DNA of 64,000 bases from Brasenia schreberi. Taxonomy: Eukaryota > Streptophyta > Magnoliopsida > Nymphaeales > Cabombaceae. Of the stretch, positions 52,906-64,000 are shown piece after piece. Below the pieces are notes generated by a model, which worked only from the letters and a program-made list of their open reading frames with translations, did not search any database and was not told the DNA's origin. The stretch is taken from contig JAYKKT010000090.1 in assembly GCA_036023115.1 (NCBI GenBank), positions 28,665,501-28,729,500 on the forward strand. Direction: 5' to 3'. The first letter of the stretch is position 1. Every line of letters begins with the position of its first letter. The translations under genes and the position numbers were made by a program.

Positions 52906-55900
52906 GTGAAACACGTAAGCTTAGACGTTCTCATGTCGGTGAATGGGCAAAAACTATGCAGTCAGCCATACGTCTAGTTGAGTGCACTGCATTCCCAACA
53001 AAATTTAATGCACTTTGGAAGACGTTCTCATGTTAGGTTTTATAAGAATTTATATTTTAACTGTTATAGCTTTTTAGCTCATCAAGCTTGGAAGATATCT
53101 TTGAGAAAAGTGTAAGCAGCAAGAAACCGGACCATTCCCTGAACCGGGAAAAGCACCGGTTCAATACAAAAGAGGTCAGACCCGGTGGAACCCGTAGCAA
53201 TTAAATCTACATAGATACAGATACATATATATAATTTTATTGTGATACAACATATTGAAAATATTATAACATGAGATAAAATAAGCAATCTAATCTCAAT
53301 TAAATCAAAGCATGAAAATAATCCATTTAAAAATAAAATATAAAAAATACTTTAAATATAAAAACGAATAGATAAAATCCAAAATCTTTAAAAACATGAA
53401 AATAATCCATTCAAGTATTCTAATACTTATGGGTCGCTCTGCCTTTACTCTTTCGGGAAAGAAAAAAATTTTCACCGAGGTGGAGTTATTTAACTGAGTT
53501 TCACTGGGTTCGGTATATCACGGTAAGGCTGGCAATGGGACGGGGTGAGGCAGGTTTTGCTCCACCTGCACCAAATCCACACTACCCAAAAAGAATTTAA
53601 AAGCCCTTGTCCCACCCCGCCCTGTGGGTTCGCCCGTTTCAACCCAAATATTACTAATTAAAGAAAAAATTGTTTGATATAAGACAATTGTATATAAAAC
53701 ATGCAAAACTTCATTAAATATATAGGTATTGTAACCATAAAAGTTGATTAAATTACAAGATTATATATATATATATATAGAGAGAGAGGTATAGTCGTAT
53801 GTAATCAATCAATATGTACTTAAATATATTTTAACATCTCCATTGTTAGATCTCCATGATCAATGGTGGAGATTTAAATCTTAAAAAATTATTATATTGT
53901 TGTGCATTAAATGCAAGTGCTAAAATTGTAATGGTACAAAGTTGTTTTTTAGATTCAAATTTATTTTGTTGATCGCTTGGATCAGTTTGAGATGTTTGAG
54001 AAGATTTAAGTATGAATAGGAATTGAGCACGGACCTCTCTCTCTCTCTCTCACGCGCGCACACACACACACACTCTATATATATATATATATATATGAGG
54101 GCATGATGGGGTTGTTTATAGGATAGGTTCTTAAGGCCAAAAACACACTCCTATGATGTAAAAAAAATTCAGGTGAATATGGAGAACAAATATGGCCTTG
54201 ACCAGTGGTATATTTATATTGACATGAGGCATCGCTTGCAGTAGACACAAAATATGAAAGATCAAACAAAAACAAGTATAGCCCACGGTTGTATCTCTAG
54301 GCGACAAACAGAGCCAACAGCGTACCATCCTTGTGCTATTCACCTCTTCTTAGGATACTAATTTCCGAGATTAGCCCATGGTTGAACCCATGGACTACAA
54401 ACAGGTCCCTCTGGTATTCAACTCACCCTAAAAGATATTCTCGATCAGCTACTGGTCGTATTCTAATTAATGCTTTTCATCAAAAAGAAATGTTAGAAAA
54501 GAAAATAAAAATGCAGCCGCGGAGGATGCTGCTGAACCACAAGCTATCTGTGATCAGTTTAACTGCTGCAAATATCAATGCAAACCAGAGTGGGCTGATC
54601 CAGTTCATAAGATGCTCAAACCTAGACATGGCTGGTTTGGAACCGTCCCGACAGTTCCAATCGAAACTGAGCCGGGCCAAGAACCAATGCTAGAAGCAGA
54701 TTTGCTTGAACCGGACGTAGAACCAGGGACCATCTAGTTGGGTTCTAATTCCACCTTCTATGGAAGCAGAACAAGCCCAGAACTGGAACCAGTTTCAAAC
54801 TACCAGCTTCATGTTTTCTTATTTCAACCTTTTTTAATGATTTTGTTCCGTTTCTGAGAACTTTAGGACTCAAACCGGAACTGGCCCAGTCCCGGATTCT
54901 TAGAACCGGCCAAAACAAGCCTGGAAAATCAACTACTGATACGAATGCCAATAAAATCTGCAAAGCTGCTCTCACCCACCAGCAGGCTTGCAAGGGTCCA
55001 CCACACCATTGATTTGCCAAAGTGGATTGATGTAACCTGTCAGCGGACCCAGAATCAGATCCATCATGGTCTTGTTTTATCAAGCTAAATAATAGCCAGT
55101 AGTGTTCGGATCCGAATTTTGCCGTCTTAAAATTGATAATCTCAAATACCGTCTTAAAACGCCCGGATCAGGTGGGTCAGATCAAGTATCTGGAAAAAGA
55201 ATGTCAAACCGGATCAACATGTTAGCGGATCAAATTCTGGTAGTTCGTGTCGGCATTTTACTGTTCCAAACTTTTTCACATTAAGTTTCTGACCAGGTAG
55301 TTATGGCAACGGGACGGGTATAATTATACCTGTCCACATACCCACTATGTTAACTGTGGACTATGGGTCGGGCATTTAAATCCCCACCGATAAAGGGTGG
55401 GTATGAGGCACCCCGTGCACGTATTCCAACCCTCATTGACATTCTTAAAAATCAGAAGTGTTTTGAATTAAAATCCAATGATTTGCAAAATATAATCCAA
55501 ATAATTAAAAAAATTAACCATTAGGTGGATGAAATTTGATTGGGCCTATTCATACCATTCACAATCCATTGACAGCATCACCCACAGGGTTCCCCAAGAG
55601 GAAATAATTAGCCTTCTACAGGTAACAAACATATTGTCATTGAAAGTAAAAAATATTGTCCTTCTGTTAATTGTTTTTTGGTGTCATTTATCAGGAAAGC
55701 ATGTTCCAGTGAATATCAAAGATTTGGATTCTCCCCCACCTTTAGATCTCCTCTTATTTTGGATATGGATCTCCTTCATGTTATGATCTCCTCATTTTTT
55801 AGAACAATAACCCAAGAAGACGCCAAAGCACTCAGTATGCTTCATACACTCTTGGATTTAGGACTCTGTGGGCAAATCTCTAAATTCAGTGGGCAAGAAG

Positions 55901-57945
55901 ATTGGGTTCAAACACCTAAAAGTATGGAGTCCTTATTCTGCCGCAGAATCTGGACCCATAGTTTGTCCGTGTGAATGTCAAAGTAGAAGACAAAATGAGG
56001 AGCAAATGGTAACAATAGGCCAGTTAGGGTTCTACTATAAAACCAATCTCATATGTAATTTGGACTTCACTGGAACTGATCCTATTGGAGGGACAAATCA
56101 GGTGGCCTGAGTGCGACCCTTTGTGGGGGCTTTGATTGCGAACCCGGGACTACGGAACTGGAACTCCATTTCTAGTTCCAATGGGGTGGGGTGTAGATGG
56201 GCCTCATAATGGTGTAAAAAATAAGGTCATACAACCCTGATTTTAATTGCATGCCAGAGCCCACATTTAATTATGAAAGTAGTTCCAGTTTCGTAGTCCC
56301 AAGCCTTGTAATCGAACACTTTCTTGGGGAAGTTTTTCTAAATAATACAATCTTACGGAAGAAATTTGGGATTAAGTTTCCGATGGTTAGAAATTTAGGT
56401 AGGGATGGCAATGAGGCAGGTTGGGGACGGGCATCCGGCATACCTGTCCCCTGTCCTATACATGAGCCTCAATTTTGTGTCATCCACACGCTTTGTGTCT
56501 TCCAGATGGGAAGGTACAGGTTTGGGTCTTTTCCCAATTGTAAGTATCGTTCTTTATCCAAATCCAATCTCAATAAGAAAAAATCCGTTACTTTGCCCAT
56601 ACCCAGAAAAGATATTTGTTTTTCCCCATCCTGAGCCTTCAAACTGGGTAATACCCAGCCTGTTTGAATCAGATGGATCAGTTCCCCACAGTTGGACCAA
56701 TATTGCCCTCGTCCTTGTTCGATTAATTAACTATCTCCTAGAGGGTATTCACTCTATAACTTGGAAATTTGCAGACCCTATATGAGATCCAAGGCTTATC
56801 AAACTGATGACCTGAGATCAGACTTTTGTGCTGAGAACTGCGGTTCTCCGGATCAACCATGAAGTATTGGATCTCGTATGAAGACTTTTAAGAAAAAGCC
56901 TCCTCCCACACTGCATGGGGTTCAGATAATGGACCTCCTAATCACCATTTTGCTTGATTTTTGTCATATTAGCGTCAACTCCAAAGGAGTAAGATCACGC
57001 TTTGTGGTTTCCTTCAAAACAAAAGTTTGGGGCTTAAAGACACCAACATTTATCATTTATGCTGAACACCAAGCTCTCATGGTTTTCCTTTGTTTTTCTC
57101 AAAGATAATAGAGAACCACGGAGTCTCTTAGGTAAGTGGATGTTGTTTAAGGAAATGCATCCAGTAGCTGAAATACCTGCAAATCAAGCGTCGGCTCGTC
57201 GGTGTATGCTGTTTTGTGCAATAGCAGATGATCAGAATACGTGTGCCCGTTTCCTTTTTATATTGGACACTCACAGACGAGATTTGCCAACGATGAAGAA
57301 CCATGAAGGAGCTGGCAAAGACCCAACACAACATCCACGGAAGTTCCTGTTTGAACCAAGCCAAGATGGGAGCGCCTTCATTTTCCCAGAAACTCGATTT
57401 AATCCATCCCTTTTAACTTCTCCTGAACAAAACTTGAACGGGTTCCTTCTTGAGTTGTAAATCTTGTAGTCTGGTAAGGACCTGCAAAAGCTATCTTGCC
57501 AATCCAAAACAAAATCTTAAACCCGCAGCCAGTTGTTATGGGGAAGTGGTTTTATTCGTCAGTTTATTATATCAGTCACTAAACTCCCCAACAAGAATAA
57601 GAAGTCACTGTTAATTTTAATCAAGAAAAGAACAGAAGCAATTTCTTTATGAACACTTGCATTCATTTCCCGTCAAAATCAGCTGATTCCCTTACAATTT
57701 GCCTTCCCAAACATGATATATCATCTCAACAGGCAAGACGGCAAAAAGAAGGGTGGAAATGGAACTCTCATGCACCGCATTTAACAGGTCAATAACGTAA
57801 CTGGACATGATCCAAACAAGTGTGTATAATTAACTCGAAAATTCAAAAAAAAAATCTACAGCATAGATGTGGTATCCGTTTCTTTAGCAAGAAAGATGTA
57901 TGGACCCTGAAAAGAGCTGCAGACATCCCACTATCTGATGACACA
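52905..57945. other. Long gene-free stretch with GGGACGGG-word repeats
   Basis: No exon is recognised. GGC(A)ATGGGACGGG-type patches occur at 53527-53640, 55308-55420 and 56403-56470. GGTTC/GAACC words lie at 54635-54910. Microsatellites lie at 53764-53788 (TA then GA) and 54035-54096 (CT, CA, TA). ORFs of 110-133 codons at 54331-54693, 56251-56785 and 57059-57460 have no motif I recognise. The last 300 or so bases are the probable SPCS3 3' UTR. Confidence 0.45.
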
Positions 57946-60900
57946 CTATCTATAAGTTTCAGGCAAACGGTATCCCGTCTTCACAATCTTGTCTGCAAAC
58001 ATTTTCCCGGTTTTTGGCATAATATGCCAATGAAGTGTCAAGTTGAACTCCTTGCCTCTGAGATTGCTCCCCTGCATATGAATCAATAGCATTCAGTCAA
58101 CAATAACATTCCCACACTAGGTGGCATCGGCCACATGGATTCTTTGACGCCATAGAGCACAATCTTGTAAATCAATAGCATTCAGTAAACAAGTATAAAG
58201 GAGAGAGGTTGCTAGCTAAAATAAATACTTTACTGTTCAAGATCAAGTTCAACCTGATGTCTCATGTTTCAGGTCCTTGTACATGCATTTAAACAAGACC
58301 TGGTATGGTTGAATCACGACAACCAGCTGCAGTCCCAACAGTATCTGGGACTACCTAGCGTGAAATTATAAGTACCAACATGGAACAACAACAAAACGGA
58401 CTGCTCCAATACCGAGAGTCACTTGTCAAATCAACAACGATATTAACCAAGAATACTGGTAGATGGCTCCAAGAGCCTAAATTGATCTCAGTCGACCACC
58501 ACAGCGTACAAGATAAGACGCAGAAATCTTGGGAGCCAACACCATGACCCAAAACTTTAAAATCATGTTTGAAACCTTGTTATGGAGATGAAGAGATCAT
58601 GAAGCCACTCCTCTAAAAGACAAATCAACGTTTGGAAAAGCAAAAAAGGTATGGAACCGACCTTAAATGTGGGAGAAAGTGAGAAGTCTAAATGCAATCA
58701 TGTCAGTAGATGCTCTAGGAAACGCAGATAGGCAGTACACTAAGAACATTATACCACGTCCTACGTATGATTCAAAAGGAACCAAAAGCAAAATGTTACC
58801 TGATCAATAAAGCGATACTTATTTGTAGTGTGAATCGAAAATTTTGCATGTTCCTTGGAAGGAATTATTCTATCCCACAGAGACACCTACCCCAAAAAAA
58901 TGGCATTAATACATATTGATAACCTGCGATAACCATTTCAATGTCAATCTCAAAGAGGATCAAGAACAAATTGTAGTGGGGGTACAGGCATCACCAATAG
59001 AACCTTTGACAAAGGCCCCTTTATTTAGTCATTTTACCCGATAGCATTAATATACACTGGTAATTTGGTCCACATACAAAATGAGCCAAATCATAGAGGT
59101 CTCAGGCTACAATCAAGCCGTTATCATATGCATAATAATGTGAGCAAGAATTTTTTATTAATAAGTTATCAGTATACTATATCCAAAGAGAATTCACAAA
59201 ACCAGTGCGATTTGGTGATAGGCCTATATCAAAGAGCCAGAAGAAGGGTGACTTTCAGAATCACCTTCACATAAGTATACGCTACTCACTCATCAGTTAC
59301 GTGGATCTGTATAATTGTGAAACTGTCAATGAGATCCTTAGCTGTTGTAACCTTTCTACCAATGGGAAATGGTGAAACCTAAATTTATCTGCATCCAGAT
59401 ATATAGTTTGCTAGTCAAGGCATGATCGCCATTTACATGCATAGGACATTGATTTCTTTGGTTTTCCTGACATGTACAGGTACCTTTTCTTTTTCTGCAC
59501 GCAATGCTAATGTAACAAGTGGGCAAGGGATTCCTTTCTATATCTCAATAAATAGTTTAGGTGATGGCATTTAGCGATTATTAGTTCGGACATACAGACA
59601 AAGATAATAAACGTTCTCTTTTTTCTGAAATTCAATACTTCAGTATTCTAAAGGATCCTGGATTAATTGACCATCAATTTATCCACCTTCTGAAACATGA
59701 GAAGTCCCAGTCATACAAGAACATATATTCCCATATGCCATGGCTTCATGCATGAACAGCAACCATACTATCACGTCACAATAAGGAACTAACACATGCC
59801 ACTTTGACAAAAGCACAACTAGCTCTAAATACCACAATTTAATATAATGCAACAAACATTTCAGAGGATGAAACAAGCAATGGCAATGGGTATAAGATAT
59901 GTTCTTTTTCAGGTAGAAGGTTTAAATAAATCTTTAAAAAACAGTTGCCTCATTTCAATCACGATGCTGAAACAAATCACTTCAAAGCTCATCAGAGATT
60001 AAAAGAATTGTCCAAATGACAAAATAGAACACCTCTATGAAGTGACACGACATTTTGTATGGTATAACACATCTACTTCAACTTTTCCACGTTCATTTGC
60101 AACATTTTACTCACAACAAAGGTGCATAACAAAAATAGATCTAGCAACAGCCATTTCAACAGAAAGCAAGTCCAAGAATCTAAATATATGCCAGTCTGGG
60201 AGGACCTTAAGCAATCACTGAAGTTAAGCTCTAAAATAAATATACGCAGAATGACTGTGAGTTGGGTGGCTAAAAGCCTACATGAAGGTATTTGATATAG
60301 AAGATGATCACAAACAATCAAATTGCAAAATCAACACTCAAGAATGATAAGGATACTTAGATGATTGCTAAATAAATCGAGCAGGAAAGCAATGTAATGA
60401 GCAGTCATAAAGTAATATTAGGATATTTTGAGATTCTGAGAACATCAATGTAATACTGAAACGTACCTGATTTAAGGAATTTTTAGCCGTCTCATACTCA
60501 GCAGCCACAAACACAAAAACCTACAAATTTATACACTGTGACATGATAAGAAAAATTTTTAAGAATGGGAAGGAACAACTGCAGTAGAAAGGCATTGAAT
60601 GTCAAAAACCGAAAACTGACCGAGTCATGTATTCCATCTCACCAAAAGTCAGATATGTAACAAAAAGAACAAACCAACTAGATTGAGTGATTAAGCAAAG
60701 TGGCAACAAATGTAGAAAGATTTTAAATAGCCTAGCTCCAAACAAAAGGTTAATAGCTAACCAGCACCAGATAACTAAAACCGTCTGTTGTATGTGAACA
60801 CTTGATAAGGACAAGGCAAGAAGGAAACAGAAAGCTAGAACTGCACATGCGGCAGAACCCTTCAACCTTGATAACATTAGGCAGCATTTCTCCACGGCAA

Positions 60901-61441
60901 GAACCCAGCTTATGGAGAAAAAAACAAGATATGTAATATAAAAAGAGGTTTCATAAGTACATGCATACAAGTATATATCGTTGCTCTCTATGTATACAAA
61001 GTTAATATCTACCATAGGAGCAAAAGACAATCAGAGAAATTGCCCAATAAAACTGACATCTCGCCATTTGAATGGAATGGATAAGAAAAAGGTGTCCTTC
61101 TAACTATGGAAAACAAAGGACTGTAAGAAGCCACTGTATAAACAGGGTTTAATCAAACACTGGCATTTATATGCCCCACCGGAAGGCAGAGCTTGTGAAA
61201 CCAAGAGCATGATTCCCAGTCATAGGTTTTAATTCTTTGTTAAAATGGCATACAGCAAGCAGTGACAAGGGTTACTCTATTGGAAGCAAAGAACAACTTC
61301 CCAGTTACTTACATTACTTTTCATTAAAATCAATTATAAGGGTGGACTGCTTATGTGACCTGCCTTTTGCTTGGGTTCACAATAAAAAAACGTACATCCC
61401 TTTTCAAGTTGACTTCTACATGACAATTGCCCCTAAACACG

Positions 61442-61472
<31 letters not shown>

Positions 61473-63305
61473 ATGTCAACAGAGATGCACCACGGGCGTG
61501 GCCTTTCCAGGTGACATAGCCTATACCGTCTGTTGTGTGTATGTGCATGCATGTATGTGTGCTACGGTTGGTTCGAGTAATTTTTACCCCTCAACCAAAG
61601 TCTTTTACAAAAGAAGAATTGAAGTCTCTCTCTCTAGGACAGTGGTAGCATTATTTATGGGTAGCTGGAGAGAATCTAGGTAGTGACAGCATTATGGGTA
61701 TTGGTTAGATTACAAAGTTTATCCCTTATGTCAAACCCATTCAATTGAGGTACTTCTGTGTGTTACTTCTCACGAACTTAACATTGATTATGCAATTCAC
61801 GTCCACCTCCATATGGCTTACTCTGATTTTCCCATCATGGCAAAATAGTAACTAGAAAGTGTAAACCAAATGCTGAGCAGGATAGCACTTTATTTATAAC
61901 AGTAGAGAGAAATTGACAAAAGAAGAATTTGATATAAGCAAGCAGTAGCTTCATATACGATATCTAAATGAGCGTATAGCCAGACCTGCTTTGTGTTCCA
62001 TGTGAACAAGGATTGTAGATCTGCTGATATATTCATGGTCAAACTGGCCTGGAAAATGCAACAGCGTGTTGGTATGACGGAAACTAAATCCAGTCCAATA
62101 AACACTTGCAACAGAACATTTTGGTGGTTAACTTTGAGCTGTTCAGGACATTAAATCCATCTTCCCTTTCAATCCTTCTAGATACTTGAATGTCTCCTCT
62201 TCTACTTTGTGGCTTCAAATGAGCAATCACAATGACACACAAAACTAAAAGAAACAACACTTATGCCAACCAGTTCAAACAATTAACCGCAAGTAGCAGT
62301 ATCATTGGCACGCCCTTATGGATTCAATGAATGGACAAAGAGCTATACAATGTGTCTGGTGGTTGACCTTTTCCAAATTTTCATACATTTTTATAAGACT
62401 TCGTGCACATAGGCTTCATGTGTTACCTATCAACCTTCAATTTTATCATTCTTCGAATTTAAAATTCTAAACCAGCGGGTTAGGCAAATGCAGGAAGTGA
62501 AATTTAAATGTTCTAGCAATATACTTTCCCAGATTCTAACGGTTACTAGAACTGATGAATGATGGGGTCACATAATAAAAAGATATTTAGATGCATATCA
62601 AGCAGAATAACTTTAGACAATTTGTGGAGAAAAAGAAAATGCTTGGGAAAAAGTTTTGAGACAGCTCATTGTAATTAACTTGCATACTCCCAAAACTAGC
62701 AAGAGCATGGCTAATGGGGAACTTAAAAATGGGGGATAAACCATTAATCTCTTAATTTTTCAAAAATGAAAAATTGGAGATCAGCCACATAAGGTTCACA
62801 TGGCTGTTATTTTCTAAGTTGAGATGAACTTGGACCCTTTCTACAACAATATTGGGGATCAAAGTCATCAAACATGGGCATTGCACATGAACATGTGTGC
62901 AGGTGATACAAGCGTCGATGTCATCAGTAAAACAGAAAACTCACAAAATCAATATATTCAAATGCTCAATACTGAGAGAATTGCAAATAACAGTTAAGCT
63001 TCAACGCTTAACAGACAATTTCATATTTGGAACAATGTTATTTAGTAACTTTCAAACTTCAATGTCCTCCAACATTGAAGAGTAGCTACGATTCTTCTTT
63101 CAGGCAAAATATTAAAGGGGAAAGACCAAAACGCACAAAGCAATCATAACCAACCAAATCCTCCAGGCATGAAATAAATGGCATAAAAAGTCTGCACCTA
63201 GACTAAGGATAAAAGAAAAGAATCAGAAAAAGAAAAAGAATGTTGCAAGACATAAACCTCATCATTTCCATTTGGTTGCTTCTGGAACCAATTCATGTTC
63301 AAAAC
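57946..63305 (-). CDS. SPCS3: Signal peptidase complex subunit 3 (SPC22/23 family), last five exons; 5' part beyond the window
   Basis: Minus-strand exons 63258-63305, 61986-62048, 60467-60520, 58800-58886 and 57946-58071 are all phase 0 with GT-AG borders and join to 125 codons plus stop. The subunit is a single-pass ER membrane protein that stabilises the signal peptidase complex removing signal peptides. Visible blocks are [12 protein letters not shown], then [20 protein letters not shown], then [58 protein letters not shown] and [18 protein letters not shown] follow. Nearly every residue of these blocks is as in plant relatives of about 167 residues. The missing 42 or so residues hold the N-terminal anchor and should lie in an exon right of 64000. 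All exons are under 130 bases, so simple ORF calling misses them. Confidence 0.95.
58094..58172 (-). mobile_element. RTE LINE 3'-end fragment inside an SPCS3 intron
   Basis: GTCAACAATAACATTCCCACACTAGGTGG and then CATCGGCCACATGGATTCTTTG parallel the 3' terminus of copy C (CAACAACAACTAAG, ACTAGACGGGGTAGGCTAC and ATGGATTCTTTG). It lies only about 25 bases from the splice acceptor of the last exon, in the intron. Confidence 0.6.
61441..61471. repeat. (GTT)n microsatellite in SPCS3 intron
   Basis: Ten GTT units. It could be the tail remnant of an RTE LINE, since such elements end in TTG/CAA repeats, but no LINE text adjoins it. Confidence 0.85.
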
Positions 63306-64000
63306 CTGCAAGTAGCGTACTCAGATAGTATTAGTTCAAATAATTGATTGAATAAATTCAGTACATTGTGATTTAGAACTTGATTCCAGTGAAAGACATA
63401 AAGAAGATTTAGAAGTACACAAAGGAAGAAGAAACTCCATGGCAGAAAGAACAAAAACAAAGATGCCTCGGCGTGCAAACAAAAATTGCACAAATACTAG
63501 GTAGTGCCAGCTAAATTGTGCAACATGAATACTCCTAGGAGGTTAACCATCCTAGTGCTATTCTTGCCCACAGGTTCTTAACTTTGGAAGTAATGGTGCA
63601 TCAATGCTGGAAAATTTGCATTCTTGACAAATATCTAATAAAGTGCTATCAGCTACCAAACATGATCGTCCTCCTTGATCTGAACTTGGGACAGCTAATT
63701 AAGGTGAACCCTCGCTGTAGGCAGTACTTCAGGTTTCTTACGCTTTACTGACAAAAAAAACTCAGTAACTCACGTGATTTGCTAATGTGGTTCTTCCATA
63801 TCTTGGATATTTTATTCAACAGAATATATATCCTCGTACCCAGTACTAACATAGCCAGTTTAAAGAACTTCAGCATTGTCATCCAGCACAGCAGACAATC
63901 CCTTAGTAAAAGAAAAACCTGATCTTCATGTTATTGTACCTTAGGCTTCACCAATCCACTCAAACATATGGCCACAAGTTTACTGAACAATATACACTCA

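Noticed and set aside
57059..57460. A 133-codon ORF as a gene
   Set aside because: It has no recognisable motif and its composition does not look coding. It has no convincing start and no plausible splice partners.
61237..61683. A 148-codon ORF with a valine run
   Set aside because: The valines come from the GTT microsatellite inside an SPCS3 intron.

Overview
The window is nuclear DNA of a flowering plant. The evidence is intron-split genes for plant families (ALMT, TBL/DUF231, Wali7/DUF3700, signal peptidase subunit 3), degenerate RTE-type LINEs, tRNA-derived SINEs, a plastid DNA insertion, and very long CT/CA/TA/GA microsatellites in an AT-rich background. The genus cannot be told from the sequence. 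Two genes (TBL exon 1 and DUF3700 exons 1-2) have clearly GC-rich coding sequence, while ALMT does not.

Layout. 1-11800: one small terminal-exon candidate (530-617, minus), tandem duplications, SINE-like elements, a foldback element, a TIR element and microsatellites. 11824-14136: a complete six-exon ALMT gene (plus, 434 codons, one GC-AG intron). 15930-19190: degenerate RTE copy A (minus). 19800-22260: a probable transcription unit with only a short unidentified ORF. 22490-25365: RTE copy B (plus, 3' end missing). 25366-30200: SINEs, word-like repeats and an orphan membrane-anchor ORF. 30471-35553: a complete four-exon TBL gene (plus, 435 codons) with a psbE/psbF plastid fragment in intron 3. 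36889-40100: RTE copy C (minus), carrying a tract nearly identical to copy B. 41892-43612: a complete four-exon Wali7/DUF3700 (TSJT1-like) gene (minus, 248 codons). 43750-57900: repeats and microsatellites with no supported gene. 57946-63305: the last five small exons of signal peptidase complex subunit 3 (minus). Its first exon lies beyond the right edge.

The genes do not form a pathway or operon; each has its own promoter and they lie on both strands. ALMT is a membrane anion channel, TBL a Golgi cell-wall acetyltransferase, SPCS3 an ER housekeeping subunit, and DUF3700 a soluble stress and hormone-responsive protein. Most short ORFs in the window are translations of microsatellites or repeats. 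I found no convincing undescribed multigene system. The observations most worth following are the plastid insertion, the B/C LINE conversion-like tract, the fixed order of motifs in the compound microsatellites, the diversity of SINE-like elements, and an unidentified short ORF at about 20 kb.
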